Positions 1-5,353 of a stretch of 5,353 nucleotides of DNA are shown here, one piece after another. The DNA comes from an uncultured Prevotella sp. (GTDB taxonomy: Bacteria; Bacteroidota; Bacteroidia; Bacteroidales; Bacteroidaceae). The translations under genes were made by a program, and so were the position numbers. Where the stretch lies: assembly GCA_938018155.1 (NCBI GenBank), contig CALIIG010000002.1:1-5353 (forward strand). The letters run 5' to 3'. How positions within the stretch are numbered: position 1 is the stretch's first letter; the number at the start of each line of letters is the position of its first letter. A model generated the notes under the pieces. The model searched no databases. It was given only the letters and a program-made list of their open reading frames with translations, and was not told the origin of the DNA.

Positions 1-747
1 CCTGAACCCTATTGGGAGGCTGCCGATGAGCCGCAACGTGAGGGTATTACTGAAATACGCTACATTGAAAACCTGTATCGTTTCTGGGACTATCTGCTGC
101 AACGCTTCCCCCGTTTGCTCATTGACAACTGTGCAAGTGGCGGCCGGCGTATCGACTGGGAGACGATAGGGCGCAGTGCTCCGCTCTGGCAGAGCGACTA
201 TTACCATTATTATGCCACCGAGGGTCTGCAAACACAGAACTATGGTTTAAACCTTTTTGTGCCGTTTCATGGCACGGGTGTAGCCACAAATGATGCCTAT
301 GCAGCCCGCTCGAGTTACAGTTCGGCCATGATTTGCCACTGGAAACTCACCACCAAACAAACCAATTTGGAGGTAGTTCGCCGCAGCATTGACGAGTATT
401 TATCGGTAAAGCCCTATTACACGGCCGACTATTACCCCCTCACGGGCGTTGATTCCACAACGGCTTCCAATCGCTGGCTGGCCTACCAGCTGAACAGAAC
501 GGCCGACGCAACGGGCATTATTATGGCCTTTCGCCGGCCCGAAAGCACCGACAGCACGCTTACCGTGCGCCTGCAAGGCCTCGATAATAACCGGCAATAT
601 GAGATTGAAAATGTCGACACGGGGCTTAAAACCACGCTCAGCGGCCGCGCTCTGGCCGACGGATTACAGCTGAAACTAAGCCGGCCGCGCTCGTCGTTGC
701 TCATGCGTTATCAAGAAGTAGCGATGCCAAAACACCAAAAACAATGA
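1..747 (+). CDS. GH36 alpha-galactosidase-like enzyme, 3' part (5' end outside window)
   Basis: The reading frame is open from base 1 and ends at TGA 745-747, giving 248 residues of the C-terminal half. It begins a few residues after where the catalytic nucleophile should lie, judged by alignment with the downstream paralogue. The GH36 signature CASGGRR is seen from codon 44, and LWQSD ends in the predicted acid/base Asp (GAC 196-198). The last third is the beta-rich C-terminal domain typical of the family, ending in a short basic tail. Members of this family hydrolyse terminal alpha-galactosides with retention of configuration; some act on alpha-N-acetylgalactosaminides. The signal peptide and nucleophile lie outside the window, so export and activity cannot be judged here. 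The stop codon overlaps the next start by four bases, which indicates one transcript and probable translational coupling. The protein is clearly paralogous to its neighbour, with roughly half of residues matching by eye. Confidence 0.93.
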   Translation, partial: PEPYWEAADEPQREGITEIRYIENLYRFWDYLLQRFPRLLIDNCASGGRRIDWETIGRSAPLWQSDYYHYYATEGLQTQNYGLNLFVPFHGTGVATNDAYAARSSYSSAMICHWKLTTKQTNLEVVRRSIDEYLSVKPYYTADYYPLTGVDSTTASNRWLAYQLNRTADATGIIMAFRRPESTDSTLTVRLQGLDNNRQYEIENVDTGLKTTLSGRALADGLQLKLSRPRSSLLMRYQEVAMPKHQKQ

Positions 748-2846
748 ATTTTTTTATGAAAAACAAACCCTTAAACCGCTTGATCGCGGCCCTCTCTGTG
801 CTGGCTCTGCCCCTGATGGTGCGCGCGCAAACATCGCTTGACCTGAATAAAGGCAAGATAAATGTTGAACAATGGGTGGCCCGTCACTTTGCAAGGCAGG
901 GCGAAGTACCCTTTTCATTCACCTACGGCGGGCAGCCGTCGTCGGCCTTTCTCAAAACATGGGGCTGCACCGTGCGCCGTCATGTCATGCCCCAGACGGG
1001 TGCAACCAACGTGATTTACACCTATACCGCACCCGACGGCTCGCTGCAAGTAAGCTGCGATGTGAAGATATACCGCCCCCAGAAGGCCGTGATGTGGGTG
1101 CTGCGGTTTAAGAATACGGGAACGGGAAAGTCGAAAACCATTGCCGATGTGCGTACAACCGACCTCTCGTTTCGCAATAACAACGCCGCCCCTTTCACGC
1201 TTCACTACACGCGTGGCAGCAATGCAGGGCCCGACGATTTTGCGCCATACCAGCGCGTTTTTGATGGCACCGGCGAACTTTTGTTGCGTCCTGAGGGCGG
1301 CCGCTCGAGCCAGCTCAACTTTCCTTTCTTCAATATCGATACGGGTAACGGGCGCGGTATGATAGCCGCCATTGGCTGGACGGGAACATGGAAGGCCGAT
1401 TTCAAGTCGGAAGCGCGCGGCCGTTTAAAGTTTGTTACGGGCATCGACCGTCTCAACACCTGGCTCTATCCGGGCGAAAGCATACGCTCATCGAGCGTGT
1501 GCCTGATGTTCTGGCAGGGCGATTCTTACATAGACGGGCAGAACCAGTGGCGTCGTTTGGTGCTCTCGTGCCTTACACCGCGCATCGACGGCAAGCCTTA
1601 TCATTACCCCATTACGACGAGTTTCAACTACGGCGACCCTTATCCCTGCAACGAATATACCTGTATGGATGAGAGCTATGCGCTGGCATTGGTTGAGCGT
1701 TACAAGCAGTTTAACCTGGCTCCCAAGGTGTTTTGGCTTGATGCTGGCTGGTATGCCGAGTCGGCCCGCGTTGGCGAGGGCAAGAACTGGTACAACACTG
1801 TGGGCAACTGGACGGTTGACAGCCTGCGCTTTCCCCACGGACTGAAGCCCGTTAGTGACGCTGTTCACGCCATCGGATCAGAGTTTTTGGTGTGGTTCGA
1901 GCCTGAACGCGTGTTCAAAGGCTCACGCTGGAGCAGGGAGTTGCCAAAGAAATGGCTCATCGATGCCGGCGAAGGCACCGAGTCGTATCTGTTCAATCTC
2001 GCCGACACCGCAGCCGTAAGCTGGCTGAGCCGTTACATCAACAAGTTTATGGATGACAACGGAATAGACCACTATCGGCAGGATTATAACATCGAACCCG
2101 CCGGTTTCTGGTATCATAACGACCCTGAAGGGCGCGAGGGAATTACCGAAAACCATTACATTGAGGGGCTTTACACCTACTGGGACAATATATTACGCCA
2201 CCACCCGCACGGCTTTATCGACAACTGTGCCAGCGGTGGCCGCCGACTTGACCTGGAGACTCTTCAACGGTCGGCACCGCTGTGGCGCACCGATTACCAT
2301 TACGGCGAACCCGTAGGATACCAGACACACACCTTCGGCCTTGCCCTCTGGCTGCCACAAACGGGCACGGGGCTTATGCAAACCGATAAGTTTACAGCGC
2401 GCTCGAGCATGGGAAGCACCGTTGTTTTCAGCTGGAAGATAACCGAACCCGGGAATAATCTTCTTGAAATGCGCAAGCTGATGGATGAGATTGACGAGCT
2501 GCGGCCCTATTATTTTGAAGATTATTATCCGCTCACAAGCACGCAACGCATTCTTGGTGACAGCGTATGGATGGCCTATCAGCTTAATAGAAGGTCGGCC
2601 CGTGACGGCATTGTGGTTGCCTTTCGGCGTGCTGCAGCCCCCGACAGCGTGCTTACCGTGCAACTGCATGGCCTCGATTCCCGTGCCGTTTATAAGCTCA
2701 CGAACCGCGACACACAGCAGCAGTTTACGCGCACGGGTGCCGAACTGGCCCGTGGTTTGCAGCTGGTTCTGCCCGATAAACGGTCGAGCATGGTGCTGAT
2801 GTATCGTGTTTCCGCACCCCCTTGCCCGCGTGTGCAAGCCCCCTAA
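744..2846 (+). CDS. Secreted GH36 alpha-galactosidase-like enzyme, complete
   Basis: This 700-residue protein has a signal peptide with likely cleavage VRA|Q between residues 28 and 29. There is no lipobox Cys, so a soluble periplasmic enzyme is expected. Residues about 30-300 form the N-terminal beta-sandwich region, about 300-610 the (beta/alpha)8 catalytic domain, and about 620-690 the C-terminal beta domain; the length is normal for GH36. Visible motifs are DAGWY (333-337), WFEPERV (384-390), RQDYN with predicted nucleophile D447, CASGGRR (495-501) and WRTD with predicted acid/base D517. The 70-residue spacing D447-D517 equals that of characterised GH36 enzymes. RQD replaces the commoner KWD. 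The start at 744 uses the ATGA overlap with the upstream gene and has no Shine-Dalgarno; ATG 756 would give a shorter, more typical signal peptide (MKNK...) and cannot be excluded. The last ten residues are Pro-rich and encoded by a C-rich inverted repeat that supplies the stop. Substrate is probably a terminal alpha-galactoside, but a beta-L-arabinopyranoside or alpha-GalNAc is possible. Confidence 0.95.
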   Translation: MNFFMKNKPLNRLIAALSVLALPLMVRAQTSLDLNKGKINVEQWVARHFARQGEVPFSFTYGGQPSSAFLKTWGCTVRRHVMPQTGATNVIYTYTAPDGSLQVSCDVKIYRPQKAVMWVLRFKNTGTGKSKTIADVRTTDLSFRNNNAAPFTLHYTRGSNAGPDDFAPYQRVFDGTGELLLRPEGGRSSQLNFPFFNIDTGNGRGMIAAIGWTGTWKADFKSEARGRLKFVTGIDRLNTWLYPGESIRSSSVCLMFWQGDSYIDGQNQWRRLVLSCLTPRIDGKPYHYPITTSFNYGDPYPCNEYTCMDESYALALVERYKQFNLAPKVFWLDAGWYAESARVGEGKNWYNTVGNWTVDSLRFPHGLKPVSDAVHAIGSEFLVWFEPERVFKGSRWSRELPKKWLIDAGEGTESYLFNLADTAAVSWLSRYINKFMDDNGIDHYRQDYNIEPAGFWYHNDPEGREGITENHYIEGLYTYWDNILRHHPHGFIDNCASGGRRLDLETLQRSAPLWRTDYHYGEPVGYQTHTFGLALWLPQTGTGLMQTDKFTARSSMGSTVVFSWKITEPGNNLLEMRKLMDEIDELRPYYFEDYYPLTSTQRILGDSVWMAYQLNRRSARDGIVVAFRRAAAPDSVLTVQLHGLDSRAVYKLTNRDTQQQFTRTGAELARGLQLVLPDKRSSMVLMYRVSAPPCPRVQAP

Positions 2847-2857
2847 GTTAGGGGGCT
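2837..2857. repeat. C5/G5 inverted repeat on the GH36 stop codon (possible terminator)
   Basis: AGCCCCCTAA and TTAGGGGGCT form a perfect 10-base inverted repeat around one central G. As RNA it would give an 8-9 bp, C/G-rich stem with a tiny loop. The GH36 stop codon TAA (2844-2846) lies at its centre. A further ACCCCC (2816-2821) and GGGGGT (2858-2863) flank it and could extend the pairing with a bulge. No strong T-run follows, so it is not a classical intrinsic terminator. It may stop or slow transcription, protect the GH36 mRNA end, or be a dispersed palindrome that landed at the gene end. The repeat is seen directly; its function is inference. Confidence 0.6.
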
Positions 2858-2970
2858 GGGGGTCTGAACGTCCTTCTCCTTGATTAAATAAAGCGTAAAT
2901 GTAAAAGAAGAGTAATTAAATCCTCCCCACATTGCCCCCTTTTTATAAGAGGTTTTTGCTGTATGGTGAG

Positions 2971-3060
2971 TGTTCGACGGCCGTCGGCAGCGTTGCTGAC
3001 GGCCGTCACACCCATTGTTCGACGGTCGTCGTACGCGCTGCTGACGGCCGTCGGACAATG
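2971..3060. repeat. Tandem pair of GC-rich hairpins with four GACGGCCGTC palindromes
   Basis: Two direct copies of a 41-base unit (2971-3011 and 3016-3056, period 45) match at 34 of 41 positions. Each unit contains two copies of the self-complementary 10-mer GACGGCCGTC: 2976-2985, 2998-3007, 3021-3030 (one change, GACGGTCGTC) and 3043-3052. Start-to-start spacing is 22, 23 and 22 bases, close to two helical turns. Each unit also folds as a long hairpin. Unit 1 pairs 2976-2989 with 2994-3007 (14 bp including one G-U, loop GCGT). Unit 2 pairs 3013-3030 with 3043-3060 (18 pairs, with G-U wobbles) around a loose loop. It could be a REP-like intergenic element, a bidirectional terminator or mRNA-end stabiliser, or an operator array. 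The sequence does not decide between these. Confidence 0.8.
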
Positions 3061-3156
3061 ACCTGCACAATGTAAAGGAGAACACATGACGGCGTTCGGC
3101 TACGACCATTATGAAACAGAAAAAACAGGAATATTTCGAAAAAAGTAATGCAAAAG

Positions 3157-3188
3157 TTTGTGATAATAGCACAAAAGGGATAATTTTG
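3157..3188 (+). promoter_or_regulatory. Bacteroidota-type sigma-70 promoter for the GH43 genes
   Basis: TTTG at 3157-3160 (-33 element) is followed after 20 bases by TAATTTTG at 3181-3188, a full match to the -7 consensus TAnnTTTG. The spacing is what this phylum's housekeeping sigma factor prefers. The start of transcription should fall near 3193-3197, giving a leader of about 140 bases before the GH43 ATG. It is the only clear promoter in the intergenic regions, and it probably drives both GH43 genes. Confidence 0.72.
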
Positions 3189-3210
3189 TACTGTCTAAAC
3201 CTGATAACCT

Positions 3211-3224
3211 CTGTAACATTACAG
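3211..3224. promoter_or_regulatory. Possible operator: CTGTAA-CA-TTACAG dyad just downstream of the promoter
   Basis: CTGTAA and TTACAG are perfect inverted halves separated by two bases, lying about 15-30 bases downstream of the predicted transcription start. A two-base loop is too small for an RNA hairpin, so a dimeric DNA-binding regulator would be the likelier reader. A 14-base dyad of this kind can arise by chance in AT-rich DNA, and no regulator gene is visible to support it. Confidence 0.3.
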
Positions 3225-3335
3225 TTTCGGCAAGTTGATGCGATGCAATATTCGGCGAAGAAAACCTTTGCAGGCATCATGATGTGAAAGAGAGTTGTTT
3301 GTTACATAACGTTATTAATAACCTGTTAATTTTAT

Positions 3336-4625
3336 ATGATGCACATATCTCATACACTTTTTGGTGTTACCCTGGGAGCACTTTCGCTGCTGCCCGGTGT
3401 TGTAAAGGCACAGTCGGCCGGTGCTGCAGGAACATACTCGAACCCCGTTTTGAAGCGCGATTTTCCCGACCCGAGCGTTATTTATGGTCGGGACAGGTAT
3501 TTCTATGTGTATGGAACCGATGGCGGCGGGAAAAGAACGCCCATCTATAAATCGCGCGATTTAACAAAGTGGCGGCCGGCAGGTGCAGGCTTTACCGAAG
3601 CATCGCGCCCCCAATTCGTGCCCGGAGCCAACACGTGGGCACCCGAAATATCGTATGTCAACGGCCAGTACGTGATGTATTACTCGCTGTCTACATGGGG
3701 CGGTGAGTGGACATGCGGAATAGGTGTGGCCACAAGCCCGACGCCGAATGACGCTTTTACCGACCGCGGGAAGCTGTTTATATCGAGCGAAATTGGCGTA
3801 AAGAACAGCATTGACCCCTGTCATTTTGCCGACGTTGATGGCAAACAGTATCTATTTTGGGGCTCTTTCCGTGGCATTTACGGCATTGAACTGTCGGCCG
3901 ACGGACTGCAAATGAAGGCTGGTGCCGTCAAGTTCCAGATTGCTCCGCAAAATACCATCGAGGGAACCATGATATATTATCACAATGGTTACTATTATCT
4001 GATGGGTTCGCAAGGGTCATGTTGTTCGGGCGCAAGCAGCACATACCATGTGGTTGTGGCGCGCAGCACAAGTCTTAAAGGCCCTTATCTGAACAAGGCA
4101 GGGAAGTCAATCATGTCGAATCCTTTCGATGTGATGCTCCGGAAAAGCGATAAAGTGTGCGGCCCGGGCCACAATTCGGAGATTATTAAGGACGATAACG
4201 GCAAGTATTGGATGCTGTATCATGGGTATCAGGCAAGCAATATTGATGCAGGACGAGTGCTGTTTCTCGACCAGGTTAAATGGGACAGCAACGGCTGGCC
4301 TTATGTAGAGGGCGGCAAACCGTCGGCTACAGCCGAGGCCCCTGTGTTTACAACCTACGAAGCTGCCGGCATTGAGAACGTTAATGCACAGGGCGATGAC
4401 GAACCGGCGATTACGCTGGCGGGTCAGAATTATTACCAAATCAGTGCGCCCGAAGGCCGTTCGTTTACATGGACGGTATCGGATTTAAGCGGCCGGACCG
4501 TCAGAAAAGGTACGGCATCGGGCATTAAAGACCTGTGGATAAACGAGCTTTCGAACGGCGTTTACATCATCAACGCCGTACAGGGAGGGCAGAAAGTGAG
4601 CCGCAAGGTGGTGAAATGTGAATAA
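3336..4625 (+). CDS. Secreted GH43 arabinanase/arabinofuranosidase-like enzyme with T9SS-type C-terminal sorting domain
   Basis: The 429-residue protein has a signal peptide with likely cleavage VKA|Q after residue 25 and no lipobox. Residues about 33-335 form a five-bladed beta-propeller GH43 domain with the expected catalytic triad: base D45 in DFPDP, pKa modulator D160 in SIDP, and acid E209 in IEGT. H279 in GPGHNS matches the conserved central His near the metal site. The SCCSG stretch (C229, C230) resembles arabinan endo-1,5-alpha-L-arabinosidases, but beta-xylosidase or exo-arabinofuranosidase activity is possible. Residues about 355-429 look like a type A T9SS sorting domain: SDLSGR (382-387), NGVYII (407-412) and a terminal SRKVVK. 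The protein is therefore probably carried across the outer membrane and released or anchored. ATG 3336 and ATG 3339 are equally possible starts; neither has a Shine-Dalgarno, and the upstream DNA is AT-rich. A consensus promoter lies about 150 bases upstream. Confidence 0.95.
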   Translation: MMHISHTLFGVTLGALSLLPGVVKAQSAGAAGTYSNPVLKRDFPDPSVIYGRDRYFYVYGTDGGGKRTPIYKSRDLTKWRPAGAGFTEASRPQFVPGANTWAPEISYVNGQYVMYYSLSTWGGEWTCGIGVATSPTPNDAFTDRGKLFISSEIGVKNSIDPCHFADVDGKQYLFWGSFRGIYGIELSADGLQMKAGAVKFQIAPQNTIEGTMIYYHNGYYYLMGSQGSCCSGASSTYHVVVARSTSLKGPYLNKAGKSIMSNPFDVMLRKSDKVCGPGHNSEIIKDDNGKYWMLYHGYQASNIDAGRVLFLDQVKWDSNGWPYVEGGKPSATAEAPVFTTYEAAGIENVNAQGDDEPAITLAGQNYYQISAPEGRSFTWTVSDLSGRTVRKGTASGIKDLWINELSNGVYIINAVQGGQKVSRKVVKCE

Positions 4626-4720
4626 AAAAAGGCCCGTCTGTCAGAGTAATGGCTTAACTTCTTAACCTCCTTGCCTCCATTATCCTTGATAAATCTCACT
4701 AAAAACCATATCAAAAAATT

Positions 4721-5353
4721 ATGTTGAAACACATTCTTACTTTTGTTTCGGTGCTCGCTCTGGCTGCAAATGTATCGGCCCAGACGGCAGTTTACCGCAA
4801 CCCTGTCATCGGCAGCAGCTGCCCTGACCCCACTATTCTGCGTGCCTCCGACGGCTCTTTCTACCTCTATGGCACCGAAGACACACGCAATGTACCCGTT
4901 TATCATTCAACCGATTTGGTGAACTGGCAGTTTCAGGGCACCGCATTTACCGATGCTTCACGCCCCCAATGGAACCCCAAGGGCAATGTATGGGCACCCG
5001 ATATCAACAAAATCGGCGACAAATATGTGCTTTATTACGCCAAGTCAGAGTGGGGAGGCGAATGGGATGCCGGTGTAGGCGTTGCCGTTGCAGACAGTCC
5101 ACAGGGTCCGTTTACCGACCATGGCTGCATCATTAACAGCCGGAAGATTGGCATAAAAAACTGTATCGACCCCTTCTTTATTGAAGATGGCGGCCGCAAT
5201 TACCTTTTCTGGGGCTCGTTTCATGGCATTTATGGTGCCGAGTTAACGCCCGACGGGCTGGCCCTTAAGCCTGATGTAAAGCCGCAGAAAGTGGCGGGAA
5301 ACTTCATGGAAGGCACTTATATCAAGCGTCATAGTGGCTATTATTACCTCTTC
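4721..5353 (+). CDS. Secreted GH43 enzyme, 5' part (3' end outside window)
   Basis: The frame is open from ATG 4721 to the last base, giving 211 residues. The first 20 form a signal peptide with likely cleavage VSA|Q and no lipobox. The GH43 propeller follows, with base D36 in CPDP, modulator D150 in CIDP and acid E197 in FMEGT, all in the expected order; the window ends in blade three. WAPDI, GGEW and LFWGSFHGIYG closely parallel the upstream GH43, so the two are paralogues with roughly half of residues matching by eye. The central His, the SCCSG-like loop and any sorting domain lie beyond the window. The gene begins 95 bases after the upstream stop, with no consensus promoter or clear terminator between, so co-transcription is likely. 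There is no Shine-Dalgarno; an A-rich tract (ATCAAAAAATT) directly precedes the start, as is common in this phylum. Probable substrate is an alpha-L-arabinosyl or beta-xylosyl polymer. Confidence 0.93.
   Translation, partial: MLKHILTFVSVLALAANVSAQTAVYRNPVIGSSCPDPTILRASDGSFYLYGTEDTRNVPVYHSTDLVNWQFQGTAFTDASRPQWNPKGNVWAPDINKIGDKYVLYYAKSEWGGEWDAGVGVAVADSPQGPFTDHGCIINSRKIGIKNCIDPFFIEDGGRNYLFWGSFHGIYGAELTPDGLALKPDVKPQKVAGNFMEGTYIKRHSGYYYLF

Larger units (their letters stand above)
2847..3335. other. 489-bp intergenic regulatory and repeat region
   Basis: No convincing protein gene lies here. In order it holds the end of the C5/G5 inverted repeat, an AT-rich stretch without clear signals (about 2875-2970), a tandem pair of GC-rich hairpins (2971-3060), a tiny reading frame with a good Shine-Dalgarno (3074-3148), a consensus Bacteroidota promoter (3157-3188) and a leader of about 140 bases before the GH43 start. 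The leader contains CTGTAACATTACAG and AT-rich palindromes close to the start codon (ATAACGTTAT 3306-3315, TTATTAATAA 3312-3321). The region separates a GH36 transcription unit from a GH43 unit. Confidence 0.75.

Noticed and set aside
2193..2837. 214-codon minus-strand frame opposite the GH36 gene
   Set aside because: It lies wholly antisense to a convincing catalytic domain; the frame is open because of the codon bias of the real gene, and the translation shows no domain.
2971..3060. CRISPR array
   Set aside because: There are only two units, no unique spacers of normal length and no cas genes; the structure is nested palindromes.
2843..3280. 145-codon minus-strand frame across the intergenic region, with a 15-residue repeat (DGRQQR, RRPSN)
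   Set aside because: The apparent protein repeat is just the 45-base DNA repeat read in frame. The frame runs through the hairpins and antisense to the promoter, has odd Cys/Phe-rich composition, no ribosome site and no recognisable domain.
3111..3287. 58-codon plus-strand frame starting MKQKKQEYF
   Set aside because: It runs straight through the predicted promoter and transcription start, has no ribosome site or recognisable motif, and is short enough to occur by chance.
3298..3334. Second promoter (TTTG 3298-3301 with TAATTTTA 3327-3334)
   Set aside because: The spacing is 25 bases rather than about 20, the last base of the -7 element is wrong, and it would place the transcript start inside the coding sequence.
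4626..4720. Terminator or separate promoter between the two GH43 genes
   Set aside because: The gap shows no stable hairpin followed by a T-run and no TTTG plus TAnnTTTG pair. The A-run at 4624-4630 and the CTTAAC direct repeat near 4653-4665 are too weak to call.

Overview
The window looks like a glycan-degradation locus from a Bacteroidota genome, most likely Prevotella-like. Four points support this. All four genes encode exported glycoside hydrolases in one orientation. The visible signal peptides end in the Ala|Gln cleavage style common in this phylum. One enzyme carries a tail resembling a type IX secretion (T9SS) sorting domain. The only clear promoter fits the Bacteroidota consensus (TTTG, 20 bp, TAnnTTTG), and the visible gene starts lack a good Shine-Dalgarno sequence. 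No SusC/SusD pair, regulator, RNA gene, CRISPR array or transposase is visible, so the full polysaccharide utilisation locus cannot be confirmed.

Layout: 1-747 is the 3' part of a GH36 alpha-galactosidase-like gene. It overlaps by 4 bp (ATGA) a complete second GH36 gene at 744-2846. A 489-bp intergenic region follows (2847-3335). It holds a C5/G5 inverted repeat lying on the GH36 stop codon, a tandem pair of long GC-rich hairpins built from four spaced 10-bp palindromes, a consensus promoter and a long leader. Then come a complete GH43 gene with the sorting-domain tail (3336-4625), a 95-bp gap, and the 5' part of a second GH43 gene (4721 to the window end).

Working model (inference): the GH43 enzymes attack an arabinose- or xylose-containing polymer, with at least the first acting at the cell surface or outside. 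The GH36 enzymes remove terminal alpha-galactosyl or related residues, probably in the periplasm. Both families occur as divergent adjacent paralogue pairs, which suggests tandem duplication followed by specialisation. A pectic arabinan/galactan side chain or a galactose-decorated hemicellulose would fit, but the sequence does not decide the substrate. The enzymes are recognisable family members. The least explained element is the palindrome array at 2971-3060.
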